Origin: Devosia sp. Root635
Lineage (GTDB): Bacteria; Pseudomonadota; Alphaproteobacteria; Rhizobiales; Devosiaceae
Length of the DNA stretch: 64,000 nt
Direction of reading: 5' to 3'
NCBI RefSeq assembly: GCF_001427605.1
Contig: NZ_LMGZ01000018.1
Span: forward strand, 62,001-126,000
This document shows, piece after piece, positions 53,154 through 61,324 of the stretch. The first letter of the stretch is position 1. Every line of letters starts with the position of its first letter. The notes under the pieces are model-generated. The model searched no databases. It was not told the origin of the DNA and saw nothing but the letters and a program-made list of their open reading frames with translations. The position numbers and the translations under genes were made by a program.

Positions 53154-55271
53154 ATGAGTGATACCCGCCCAGCCAAATCCCACCCCTGGGCCCGCCGGCT
53201 CACCCTCGCCGGCTTCACCTTCTTCGTCATCGCCTGTGCCGGCGCCATCCAGCTCAATTCCATGATTGTCGGCATCGCCGCCACGCTGCCGCCGACGCCC
53301 GACATCGCCACGCTCCCGGTTTCCGTCGCGGTCACCGACCGCGATGGCCTGCTGCTGCGGCCCTTCACCACCGGCGATGGCCGCTGGCGCCTGCCGGTCG
53401 ACCGGACCGCGGTCGATCCGCGCTTCATCGCCATGCTCATCGCCTATGAGGACCGCGGCTTTGCCGAGCATGACGGCATCGCCTGGTCCTCCATGCTGCG
53501 CGCTGCCGGCCAGTTCGTCGGCGCGGGTGGCCGCGTTGTCTCGGGCGGCTCGACGCTCACCATGCAGGTGGCGCGGCTGATCGAAGGCGAGCCGACGCGC
53601 AACATCTGGGGCAAGCTGCGCCAGATGGTGCATGCCGACCGGCTGGAGCACGATCTCAGCAAGGACGAGATCATCGATCTCTACCTGACGCTGGCGCCCT
53701 ATGGCGGCAATATCGAGGGTATTCGCGCCGCCACCCTGGCCTATTTCGGCAAGGAGCCAACGCGCCTCACCACCGCCGAGGCCGCCTTGCTGGTGGCCCT
53801 GCCGCAATCGCCCGAAGCTCGCCGGCCCGATCGCGACCCGGTGGCCGCCCAGCGCAGCCGCGACATGGTGCTCGACCGGCTAGTGGCCATGGGCGCCTTG
53901 CTCGAAGAAGATGCCATCGCCGCCAAGCGCGAGCCGGTGCCATCGGCGCGCCGCGATTTCCCGATGCTGGCGGCGCACATGGCCGAGCAGGCAGTCCGGG
54001 CACAACCGACGGCGCGCTCGGTGACCCTCACCATCGACAAGCGCCTGCAGGATGCACTGGAACATCTCGCCGCCGGCCGGGCGCGCCGCATCGACCCGAA
54101 AGTGTCGGTCGCCATCGTCGCCGCCGACATCGCCAGCGGAGAGGTGCTGGCCTCGGTGGGCTCGGCCGGCCTGCTGGACACCGAAAGCGCCGGCTTCGTC
54201 GACATGACCAACGCCATCCGCTCGCCCGGCTCGACCCTCAAGCCGTTGATCTATGGCCTCGCGTTCGAGCTGGGCCTCGCCCATCCGCAAAGCATGATCG
54301 AGGATAGGCCTACCGCCTTTGGCGGCTATGTGCCGGTCAATTTCGACGGCTTCAACCGCGGTACGGTCACCATTCACGATGCGCTGACCGAGTCGCTCAA
54401 CATCCCGGCAGTGGTGGTGCTCGATGCCGTCGGTCCGGCGCGCCTCGTCTCCCGCCTGCGCCGCGCCCATGCCGAGCCGCGCCTGCCGGTCGATACCGCG
54501 CCCAGTCTTGCCGTGGGTCTTGGCGGGGTCGGCATCACCCTGCGCGATCTTGTCTCGGTCTACGCCGCCATCGGCAATGGCGGCATGCCGATCCAGCTTC
54601 GTGACGGCACAAGGCCGGCTCCTGCAGCCGAAATCGCGCCCCCGGTGCTCGATCCGATAGCCGCCTGGTATGTCTCCGACATTCTCGCCGACGTACCGCC
54701 GCCGTTGAACGGTTCGCCCGGTCGCATCGCCTACAAGACCGGCACCTCCTACGGCTATCGCGATGGCTGGGCCATAGGCTTCGATGGCAAGACTGTCATC
54801 GGCGTCTGGGTTGGCCGGCCCGATGGCGCTCCGGTGCCGGGGCTGGCCGGCATCACCGGCGCCGCGCCGATCCTGTTCGAGGCCTTCGACCGCCTCGGCA
54901 ATCGCAAGGCGCCATTGCCACGTGCGCCGCAGGGGGCCGTCCTGGCCTCCAACAGCGAGTTGCCCACGCCGCTGCGCCGTTTCCGCCATCCGGACGAGGA
55001 CATGGTCGCGCGCGTCGCCGCTCCGGAAATCGCCTTTCCCGGCGATGGCGTCGATGTCGATCTGGGGCTGGCCGCGGGCGACATTTCCCCCCTGATGGTC
55101 AAGGTGCGCAACGGCGTGCCGCCCTTCACCTTCTTCGCCAATGGCGCCCCCTTCGGCCGCCCCGAATTCGCCCGCCAGAGCCTGTGGGAACCCGACGGTC
55201 CTGGCTTCGTGACCCTCTCGGTGGTCGATGCCGAGGGCAGGGCGGATACGGTGACGGTGTTCCTCAACTAG
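53154..55271 (+). CDS. pbpC: Penicillin-binding protein 1C (bifunctional transglycosylase/transpeptidase)
   Basis: A 705-residue inner-membrane enzyme with one N-terminal membrane segment (about 15-40). The transglycosylase (GT51) active site includes Glu99 in YEDRGF and GGSTLTMQVARL near 131; the transpeptidase has S360-T-L-K363, SLN, and KTGTS at 528-532. The C-terminal BiPBP_C domain (about 630-705) is typical of PBP1C. It follows the alpha-2-macroglobulin gene with a family-A repeat between them, the conserved pairing thought to link protease defence with cell-wall repair. No strong ribosome site is visible. Confidence 0.95.
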   Translation: MSDTRPAKSHPWARRLTLAGFTFFVIACAGAIQLNSMIVGIAATLPPTPDIATLPVSVAVTDRDGLLLRPFTTGDGRWRLPVDRTAVDPRFIAMLIAYEDRGFAEHDGIAWSSMLRAAGQFVGAGGRVVSGGSTLTMQVARLIEGEPTRNIWGKLRQMVHADRLEHDLSKDEIIDLYLTLAPYGGNIEGIRAATLAYFGKEPTRLTTAEAALLVALPQSPEARRPDRDPVAAQRSRDMVLDRLVAMGALLEEDAIAAKREPVPSARRDFPMLAAHMAEQAVRAQPTARSVTLTIDKRLQDALEHLAAGRARRIDPKVSVAIVAADIASGEVLASVGSAGLLDTESAGFVDMTNAIRSPGSTLKPLIYGLAFELGLAHPQSMIEDRPTAFGGYVPVNFDGFNRGTVTIHDALTESLNIPAVVVLDAVGPARLVSRLRRAHAEPRLPVDTAPSLAVGLGGVGITLRDLVSVYAAIGNGGMPIQLRDGTRPAPAAEIAPPVLDPIAAWYVSDILADVPPPLNGSPGRIAYKTGTSYGYRDGWAIGFDGKTVIGVWVGRPDGAPVPGLAGITGAAPILFEAFDRLGNRKAPLPRAPQGAVLASNSELPTPLRRFRHPDEDMVARVAAPEIAFPGDGVDVDLGLAAGDISPLMVKVRNGVPPFTFFANGAPFGRPEFARQSLWEPDGPGFVTLSVVDAEGRADTVTVFLN

Positions 55272-55319
55272 CAACAGAAACGGGCCCCGAAGGGCCCGCA
55301 AACTGCGTGCTGAACGGGC

Positions 55320-55739
55320 TCAGAAACCGAAGACGGTGGTGATGCTCGACTGGCCATTGCCATTTTGGACGCACTGGCCGTTGGTGTTTTCGCCGAACTG
55401 GAACAGGCCACAATTGTTGTTGTTGCCGTTCTGCTCGATGGTGCCCTCGTGGCCATTGCCCTCCTGCACGATCAGGCCGTGATTGCCCGAGCCGTTCTGG
55501 TTGAAACCGGCGGCGTTGAAATTGCCGTTCTGGCTGGCATTGGCGCCCGTGGCTGACAGGCCCTGCATCAGCGAAAACATCTGCAGGCCCATGCCCAGCG
55601 CCTGCTGCTGGTCGGGGTCGGTGGGGGTGAAGCTGATCGAGACCTGGCCGGCGGCCATGGCAGGAGCAGCAAGGGTCGCGGTGCCGATGACGGCAGCGGC
55701 AAGGGCGGCGACGAAGGTCTTGGTGAACTTGGTGGTCAT
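55320..55739 (-). CDS. Curlin-repeat protein (CsgA/CsgB-like)
   Basis: A 139-residue secreted amyloid-type protein with a signal peptide (MTTKFTKTFVAALAAA ... APAMAAG). The mature part holds Asn/Gln/Gly curlin-like repeats (ASQNGNFNAAGFNQNGSGNH, TIEQNGNNNNCGLFQFGENT). Two cysteines lie in the repeats, which is unusual for enterobacterial CsgA. It may be a subunit or nucleator. GGGAGA precedes the start. No csgG, csgE or csgF gene is present in the window, so export genes must lie elsewhere. Confidence 0.85.
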   Translation of the reverse strand: MTTKFTKTFVAALAAAVIGTATLAAPAMAAGQVSISFTPTDPDQQQALGMGLQMFSLMQGLSATGANASQNGNFNAAGFNQNGSGNHGLIVQEGNGHEGTIEQNGNNNNCGLFQFGENTNGQCVQNGNGQSSITTVFGF

Positions 55740-55860
55740 GGCATCTCTCCCTGAGGGTGTGGCAGTGTTTGCTGGGTGTTCCAGCCGATGACCCGAAACT
55801 ATGGGAGGGCGACTGAACCGGTTCGGAGCGGGATGTTCAGAATGGGTTCAGCGTTGTCAG

Positions 55861-55894
55861 CTAATAGTTGACATCTTCGATGTAAGCTATTAGT
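55861..55894 (+). promoter_or_regulatory. higBA promoter and palindromic operator
   Basis: The inverted repeat CTAATAG-N19-CTATTAG (55861-55867 and 55887-55893) surrounds a -35 box TTGACA at 55868-55873 and overlaps a weak -10 TATTAG at 55889-55894. Such palindromes across toxin-antitoxin promoters are usually bound by the antitoxin. Confidence 0.6.
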
Positions 55895-55902
55895 TTGCAT
55901 TC

Positions 55903-56181
55903 ATGATCAAGAGCTTCAAAAGCAAGTCGCTGGCAGAGCTTTGGAATACCGGAAAGTCGGGCAAGATCGATGCCCGCATGCACAAGCGGCTCATGGTCCG
56001 TCTGTCTCGCCTCGATGCTCTGGTTTCCCTTGATGAGTTGAATCTTCCCGGCTTCGATTTTCATCCGTTGAGGGGCTTCGACCCGGCCCGCTACACGGTG
56101 CATATCAATGGGCCGTGGTGCGTCACATTCGAGTTCGACGGCAATGACATTCTTGCAGTCGATTTCGAGCAATACCATTGA
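55903..56181 (+). CDS. higB: HigB-type RelE/ParE toxin
   Basis: A 92-residue toxin with the HigB-1 family blocks: IKSFKSKSLAELWNTGKSGK, a helical ARMHKRLMVRLSRLDAL, and the closing beta strands GPWCVTFEFDGNDILAVDFEQYH. Family members are ribosome-dependent mRNA endonucleases. The toxin-first order is typical of higBA. The start is only about 10 nt from the predicted -10 box and lacks a ribosome site, so its mRNA may be leaderless. The antitoxin gene follows 13 nt later. Confidence 0.88.
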   Translation: MIKSFKSKSLAELWNTGKSGKIDARMHKRLMVRLSRLDALVSLDELNLPGFDFHPLRGFDPARYTVHINGPWCVTFEFDGNDILAVDFEQYH

Positions 56182-56194
56182 GAAGGAGGCCAAT

Positions 56195-56503
56195 ATGACC
56201 CTCTATCCCGCCAAGCGATCGCCAGATATTTGCCCCAGTCATCCGGGCGCACTGCTCGATGACATCCTGCCCGACACGGGCAAGACCAAGACCGAAATCG
56301 CCCGCTTGCTCGGTATTTCCCGCCAGCACCTGTATGACATCATGGCCGAGCGCAAGCCGGTGTCTCCCGAGGTCGCCGTTCGTCTGGGCAAGCTGTTCGG
56401 TGATGGTCCGGGTGTCTGGGTCAGGATGCAGGCCGCCTATGACACCTGGCATGCCGAGCGCGCGGTGGACGTCTCGACCATCCCGACGCTCGAACTGGCC
56501 TGA
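56195..56503 (+). CDS. higA: HigA-type antitoxin (XRE-family regulator)
   Basis: A 102-residue helix-turn-helix protein (about 30-70: KTKTEIARLLGISRQHLYDI) with the HigA ending GPGVWVRMQAAYDTWHAER. It binds HigB and represses the pair's promoter. A strong ribosome site GAAGGAGG lies 5 nt before the ATG, in contrast to the toxin, so more antitoxin than toxin should be made. The TA pair sits between curli genes, which face the opposite way. Confidence 0.9.
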   Translation: MTLYPAKRSPDICPSHPGALLDDILPDTGKTKTEIARLLGISRQHLYDIMAERKPVSPEVAVRLGKLFGDGPGVWVRMQAAYDTWHAERAVDVSTIPTLELA

Positions 56504-56532
56504 AACAAAAAGGCCCCGGCATCCCGGAGCCC
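56504..56532 (-). terminator. Terminator of the csgH transcript
   Basis: On the minus strand the stem GGCTCCGG / CCGGGGCC (one G-U pair) is followed by TTTTTGTTTC, 25 nt after the csgH stop. The hairpin could also stop higA transcripts weakly. Confidence 0.78.
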
Positions 56533-56556
56533 TTCAGTCGTCCCTGATGATGTGTG

Positions 56557-56943
56557 TCAACGCAGGCTCGCAATATCCTGGTCGCAATCGATTTTCTGGC
56601 CGCCAACCGTAACGTCGAAGGCAATGTCATAGCTGGAGCCGGCATTGACCAGCACCTTGCCCAGGATCGTATCTTCGTTGGCATTGGCGGCAAAATGGCC
56701 GCCTTGGCTGATATTGGTCGAGCCGCCATTGCCCGAGCTCTGGACGGCGAAGCGGTATTCGCCGCTGAGCGCCGCCGGACTGACGATGATGCCCTCCAGC
56801 ACCAGCATGCCGCGTTCCGAGTTGGTGGCGATGCCGCATAGCGTGTCGCTGGATGCGGAATTGGCCAGGCCCGCATTGGCCGCCAGGGCGGCGACAGCGA
56901 GGCCGAGGGCGATGGCGCCGATGCGCCGGGATGGAATGGTCAT
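56557..56943 (-). CDS. csgH: Curli assembly protein CsgH
   Basis: A 128-residue periplasmic protein with a signal peptide (MTIPSRRIGAIALGLAVAAL ... GLANS) and two Cys (37 and 119) that could pair. The block SGEYRFAVQSSGNGGSTNIS followed by GGHF matches CsgH of alphaproteobacteria, an immunoglobulin-like chaperone that blocks premature curli fibre formation in the periplasm. AGGAGG precedes the start. It lies after a curlin gene on the same strand, separated by an 11-bp hairpin. Confidence 0.85.
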   Translation of the reverse strand: MTIPSRRIGAIALGLAVAALAANAGLANSASSDTLCGIATNSERGMLVLEGIIVSPAALSGEYRFAVQSSGNGGSTNISQGGHFAANANEDTILGKVLVNAGSSYDIAFDVTVGGQKIDCDQDIASLR

Positions 56944-56972
56944 GGCTTCCTCCTGATTTCGGGTGGCAGACG

Positions 56973-56999
56973 AGCCGGAAGGGGAACTCCCTTCCGGCT
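56973..56999 (-). other. Hairpin between curlin and csgH genes
   Basis: A perfect 11-bp stem (AGCCGGAAGGG / CCCTTCCGGCT) with a 5-nt loop and no T-tract. It lies 24 nt after the curlin stop. It could partly terminate or protect the 3' end of the curlin message, so more curlin than CsgH is made. Confidence 0.6.
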
Positions 57000-57023
57000 A
57001 TGCGCAGGTCACGTCAGGACCGA

Positions 57024-57458
57024 TTACGGGCAGGCCTGCACGAAAGCAGTCACATTGCCCGCGCCGGCCTGGTGGATGTTGGCATTGCAGCCATTGCCGA
57101 CCTGCACGCCGGCGGCAACATTGCCGTTGCCGTCCTGGGTCAGGATGGCGGTGTGGTTGTCACCGAACTGGCCGACGCCGGCGGCATTGTTCCAGCCGTC
57201 CTGCCAGGTGTCGGCATAGTTGTTGTTGCCCTGCTGGCCGATGGCGCCGACATTGTTGCCGCCATTCTGGTGGCCGGTGGCGGTGTTCCAGTTGCCGGTC
57301 TGGTCGACGCCGAGCAGGTTGTTCCAGCCGAGCTGGCTGCCGCCGGCGGCATTGCCGAAGCCGAACTGATTGACGAAGACGTCGTTGGCCATGGTGGGGG
57401 CAGCCGAGGCAGCGATGGCGACGGCGGCGACTGCGGTGATGAAGAACTTGGCGATCAT
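57024..57458 (-). CDS. Curlin-repeat protein (CsgA-like)
   Basis: A 144-residue secreted protein with a signal peptide (MIAKFFITAVAAVAIAASAA ... MAND) and repeats of about 20-22 residues with Gln/Asn-Gly pairs (QLGWNNLLGVDQTGNWNTAT, VGQFGDNHTAILTQDGNGN). Two cysteines close to the C-terminus (GNGCNANI and VQACP) may form a disulfide. The start at 57458 has AGGAG about 8 nt upstream. It is probably the major fibre subunit, made with CsgH encoded next to it. Confidence 0.87.
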   Translation of the reverse strand: MIAKFFITAVAAVAIAASAAPTMANDVFVNQFGFGNAAGGSQLGWNNLLGVDQTGNWNTATGHQNGGNNVGAIGQQGNNNYADTWQDGWNNAAGVGQFGDNHTAILTQDGNGNVAAGVQVGNGCNANIHQAGAGNVTAFVQACP

Positions 57459-57555
57459 TTGGTCTCTCCTGTCTGGGCTGCGCTCCCTCCGAGCGCTTCT
57501 TGCCGATGACACGAGGATTAGTCCGGTGATTTGGAACCGGTCCTGAGCGAGGAAT

Positions 57556-59172
57556 TCAGACTCCATTCATCGGCGTGGCAGCTTCGGGGCCGGCCAGTTG
57601 GATGTGCGTGGCAATGCCGATGGCGGCGAGAAAATCGGCATCGTGGCTTACCACCAGCAGGGCTCCGTCATAGCCCCGCAGGCCTGCCTCAACCTGCTCT
57701 ATGGCGTGGATATCGAGGTGATTGGTCGGCTCGTCCAGAATAAGCAATTGCGGCGGGTGGTTGCCGCCGATGGTGCAGGCGAGGCCGGCCCGCAGCATTT
57801 CGCCGCCGCTCAGCGTTCCCACCTGCTGCAGGGCGGCATCGGCGCGGAACATGAAGCGGGCCAGCGCCGACCGGCAGGTTTTCTCGTCCGCATCGGGATT
57901 GAGGATGCGGAAATTGTCGCGAATGCTCAGCGCCGGATCGAGCAGGCTCACGGTCTGGTCGAGCATGGCGAAGGGCACGAGGATGCGGGCTGTTCCGGAC
58001 AACGCGGGCAGGGCGCCGGTCAGCAGGCGCAACAGCGTCGTCTTGCCCGAGCCATTGGGGCCGGTGATGGCGACGCGTTCCGGCCCGGTCAGTTGCAGCG
58101 ACAGGTCGCCAATAATCGGCGTTGTCTCATCCGGGCCGCCGGTCAGGCTGTCGATCTGCAATACCGTGCGACCCGCCGGCAGGCCGGTGGGCATCAGGAC
58201 TACTGATAGCGGGGTGAGGATTTCGACCTTGGCGCGCGCGTCGCTGGCCGCTTCCGCTGCGTCGCCACGCAGGCGGTTGGCCAGACGCGCGCCTTCGCCG
58301 CTGGTGTTTTCGGAATTCTCCTTCATGCCGCCCAGCATGATCTTGGGAATGTCGCCCTTGGCCGCCTTGCGCTTGCCGGCTCCATCCTTACGCGCCTTCT
58401 TCTCGGCCACGGCCTGAATCTTGCGGTCGATCTCGGCGACCTTGCGTTCGGCCGTGTTCAACTCGTGTTCGGCCGCCGCCAGTTCCAGGGCCTTGCGCTC
58501 GGCATAGTGGTCCCAATTGCCGCCATAGGTCCTGGCCCCGAGTGTTGTCAGCTCGATAATGGCGTCCATTTCGCGCAGCAGCGCCCGGTCATGGCTGACC
58601 ACGATGGCCGCGCCGCGCCAGCCATGCAGCAGGTCGACCACCGCCTGCCGGCCGTCGGCATCCAGATTGTTGGTGGGCTCGTCAAGCAGGATGATGTCGG
58701 GCGCCGCAAGGATCAGCCGCGCCAAGGCCAGCCGCGTGCGCTGCCCGCCACTCAGCGTGGATAGCGGCCTGTCCGGCGCATAGGCCGGCAGGCCCACATC
58801 GGCAAGGGCGGTCTCGATCCGTCCAGGCAGGGCCCAGTCCGCCTCGCCGGCATCATCGACGCTGCCCAGCCCCTGTTCGAGCCGGTCGAGCCGCGCCAGC
58901 GCCTCGGCCGCGCCGAGCTGATCTGCCACGGTGGCGCCCGGCGTGACCTGGACCGACTGGTCGAGCATGCCGATGCTGCCCTGGACCGACACCGATCCGG
59001 CGCCCGGCCGCAGTTGTCCGGTGATGATGCGGAGCAGGCTGGATTTGCCCGTGCCGTTCCGGCCGATCAGCCCCGTTCGTTCATTGCCGAACGCAAGGTC
59101 GAGACCGGTAAAGAGCGGCTGGTTATCTGAGGTCGAATAGGAAAGCTGGTGCAGTGAAACGGAGGCGGGCAT
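57556..59172 (-). CDS. ABC-F family ATPase
   Basis: A cytosolic 538-residue protein with two ABC domains and no membrane segments. The first has GRNGTGKSSLL, LSGGQRTRL and ILLDEPTNNLD; the second has GPNGSGKTTLL, LSGGEMLRAG and LILDEPTNHLD. They are joined by a charged linker (about 230-330), as in ABC-F proteins that act on ribosomes. Some subfamilies give resistance to ribosome-targeting antibiotics and others are housekeeping; the subfamily is not clear here. Confidence 0.9.
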   Translation of the reverse strand: MPASVSLHQLSYSTSDNQPLFTGLDLAFGNERTGLIGRNGTGKSSLLRIITGQLRPGAGSVSVQGSIGMLDQSVQVTPGATVADQLGAAEALARLDRLEQGLGSVDDAGEADWALPGRIETALADVGLPAYAPDRPLSTLSGGQRTRLALARLILAAPDIILLDEPTNNLDADGRQAVVDLLHGWRGAAIVVSHDRALLREMDAIIELTTLGARTYGGNWDHYAERKALELAAAEHELNTAERKVAEIDRKIQAVAEKKARKDGAGKRKAAKGDIPKIMLGGMKENSENTSGEGARLANRLRGDAAEAASDARAKVEILTPLSVVLMPTGLPAGRTVLQIDSLTGGPDETTPIIGDLSLQLTGPERVAITGPNGSGKTTLLRLLTGALPALSGTARILVPFAMLDQTVSLLDPALSIRDNFRILNPDADEKTCRSALARFMFRADAALQQVGTLSGGEMLRAGLACTIGGNHPPQLLILDEPTNHLDIHAIEQVEAGLRGYDGALLVVSHDADFLAAIGIATHIQLAGPEAATPMNGV

Positions 59173-59301
59173 GGACGGATTCCAGGTGAGCGATGCAAGC
59201 GAGGCAGTCGTTCAGCGTGGAATCCATGGGTACCGTCCGGTCAGTGCTGCGGATGGCGTGAAAATAGGGATGGGGGCGGGGATGTCAAGTTTTGGGCTCT
59301 T

Positions 59302-59426
59302 CCCCTCTCCCTTTGGGGGAGAGGTCGGCGCGTAGCGCCGGGTGAGGGGGCCTTTCCATGCGCTGAGGCAGGAAGGCCCCTCACCCGACCCGAAGGCGGG
59401 TCGACCTCTCCCCCAAAGGGGAGGTG
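59302..59426. repeat. Family-B palindromic repeat, copy 3
   Basis: A full copy with the same two-hairpin layout as 20760-20886 and 25322-25448. It starts after the ABC-F gene's 5' side and ends 8 nt from the stop codon of the M32 carboxypeptidase gene, which is on the minus strand. Confidence 0.9.
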
Positions 59427-59434
59427 AAGAAGGC

Positions 59435-60925
59435 CTAGGCCAGATATCGCTCCTTCAGATGCGCCTTGAAGAAATCGGCGTTGAGGGGTTCGCCGGTGGC
59501 GCGGGTGATCAGCTCCGGCGTCGACCAACGCGAGCCCTGGCTCCAGATATTGTCGCTGCGCCATTGGTTGACGCCACCGAATTCGCCCTTGCGAATATCC
59601 TCGCGCACGCCCGGCTGGGCCTTTTCCAGCGCCGCCCATTGCTGCGCCGCGATCATGGCGCCGAGCGTGTAGCTGGGGAAATAGCCGAAGGCGCCGCCCG
59701 GCCAATGCACGTCCTGCATCGGGCCGTCCTTGGGGTCGGCCAGGGTCGAGATGCCGAGATATTCGGTCATCCTGGCGTCCCAGGCCTCGGGGATCTGGCT
59801 GGCTTCCAGTTTGCCATTGACCAGGTCCTGCTCCAGTTCGTAGCGCAGGATGACATGGAGCGGATAGGTCACCTCGTCGGCATCGACGCGGATATAGCCG
59901 CGCTCGACGAAATTCACCTCGTTGAGGATATCGGTGATGTCCCAGCCCGGAATGGCGTCCTCGCCCAGATGCAGATGCACCAGCGGCAGCGCGAACTCCC
60001 AGAATTCGGGGCTGCGCGCCAGCTGCATTTCCACGAACAGGCTCTGGCTTTCGTGGATGCCCATGCCGCGCGCCTTGCCCAGCGGCCAGTGCGACCAGTC
60101 CTCGGGCAGGCCTTGCTCATAAAGCGCGTGGCCGGTTTCGTGCAGCACACCCATCAGCGAGCTCAGGAATTCGTCGGTGCGATAGCGCGTGGTCATCCGC
60201 ACATCGCTGGGTACCCCCCCGCAGAACGGATGGTGCGACACGGAAAGCGAGCCATGGGTGAAATCGAAGCCGACTGCCCGCATCGCCGCCAGGCCCAGCT
60301 CGCGCTGCTTTTCGATCGGGTAGGGGCCGTTGAGGCTCTTGCGCGGCCGCTTGGCCAGCCGGCGCTCCTGCGCATCGAGTGCTTCGGGGACGAAGCCCTT
60401 GAGGAAGCTCTTGAGGTCGCCGAACACCCCGTCCAATTCGGCTGTGCGGTTGCCTGGATCATACTGGTCCATCAGCGCATCATAGGGCGCCAGCTTCAGC
60501 GCCTCGGAGCGAAGCTGTGCCTCCTCGCGGACCAGCGCGACGACACCTTCCAGCGCCGGCAAAAAACTGTCCCAGTCGCCCTTGGCGCGCAGGTCGCGCC
60601 AAAGCTGTTCGGACCGCATCGTGGCTGCTGTACGGCGCTCGACGAATTCGGTCGGCAGGCAGGTGGCGTTGATATATTGCCGCTTGAATTCGGCCAAAGC
60701 GAGCTTCTGGTCCTCGCTTTCGGGCTTGGCCGCCTCGATCCAGTCGGCGATCTCCGGCGCCGTGGCCTGGGCATGATACATGCCGGCCAGGTTCGACATG
60801 GCCTCGGCCCGCTTCTCGCCCCCGCCGACCGCCATATGAGTGGCCTCGTCGGCGCCCAATATGGACAAGGCATGCTCCAGCGCTTCGAGCTTGCGGCCGA
60901 TTGTGTCGAGTTTCTGGAAGGACAT
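59435..60925 (-). CDS. M32-family metallocarboxypeptidase
   Basis: A cytosolic zinc carboxypeptidase of 496 residues, the usual length of the Taq-type family. The zinc site is HETGHALYE with the glutamate-containing IHESQSLFVE block about 30 residues on; DVRMTTRY and GYIRVDADEVTYPLHVILR are further family marks. The start at 60925 has GGAG 8 nt upstream; the frame extends to 61084 but that part overlaps the small gene at 60993. It removes C-terminal residues from peptides, with broad specificity. Confidence 0.95.
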   Translation of the reverse strand: MSFQKLDTIGRKLEALEHALSILGADEATHMAVGGGEKRAEAMSNLAGMYHAQATAPEIADWIEAAKPESEDQKLALAEFKRQYINATCLPTEFVERRTAATMRSEQLWRDLRAKGDWDSFLPALEGVVALVREEAQLRSEALKLAPYDALMDQYDPGNRTAELDGVFGDLKSFLKGFVPEALDAQERRLAKRPRKSLNGPYPIEKQRELGLAAMRAVGFDFTHGSLSVSHHPFCGGVPSDVRMTTRYRTDEFLSSLMGVLHETGHALYEQGLPEDWSHWPLGKARGMGIHESQSLFVEMQLARSPEFWEFALPLVHLHLGEDAIPGWDITDILNEVNFVERGYIRVDADEVTYPLHVILRYELEQDLVNGKLEASQIPEAWDARMTEYLGISTLADPKDGPMQDVHWPGGAFGYFPSYTLGAMIAAQQWAALEKAQPGVREDIRKGEFGGVNQWRSDNIWSQGSRWSTPELITRATGEPLNADFFKAHLKERYLA

Positions 60926-60992
60926 GCGGGCAACTCCGTTTGTTGCCCAAGCTCTTTCATAGAGCGCAAATTCGATCAAGCCGCCGGCGGCC

Positions 60993-61151
60993 TCACTCCT
61001 TCGGCTTGTTCCTGCCGAACGCCTGCCAGGTGCCGCCCATGGCGATGCCGATCGCAATGCCGATGCCGATCCCCATCGCGACATTGTCCATTGCTACACC
61101 GATGGCGACGCCGATCGCGACGCCAATGGCAATCCCTGTACCCATGGACAT
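60993..61151 (-). CDS. 52-residue glycine-zipper small membrane protein
   Basis: A short gene beginning MSMGTGIAIGVAIGVAIGVA at the ATG read leftward from 61151, with a good ribosome site AAGGAG 6 nt upstream. The protein is almost entirely Gly/Ile/Val/Ala in a GxxxG pattern, followed by a Trp and a basic tail (RNKPKE). This is the pattern of glycine-zipper transmembrane peptides, some of which are toxins or membrane-shaping proteins. The composition and ribosome site support translation, but no homologue is recognised. It lies 67 nt upstream of the M32 gene. Confidence 0.7.
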   Translation of the reverse strand: MSMGTGIAIGVAIGVAIGVAMDNVAMGIGIGIAIGIAMGGTWQAFGRNKPKE

Positions 61152-61203
61152 GGCAATCTCCTTGTTCGTTGTTGGTCAACCACTACAGGCCCGATGCGTT
61201 CCC

Positions 61204-61241
61204 AAAAAGGGGAAGAGGCGCAGCCGGGGGACTGCGCCTCT
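61204..61241 (-). terminator. Terminator of the flgF-G-A-H operon
   Basis: On the minus strand a perfect 10-bp stem (AGAGGCGCAG / CTGCGCCTCT, 8-nt loop) is followed by TCCCCTTTTT. It lies 83 nt after the flgH stop. Confidence 0.85.
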
Positions 61242-61324
61242 GGAAAGGCCGGGTCTGTTCTGGAGCCGACCGGGGATCCTGCCGCGCCATTGGGGGAATG
61301 CGACGGCAGGAGAAACCGGGGTCG

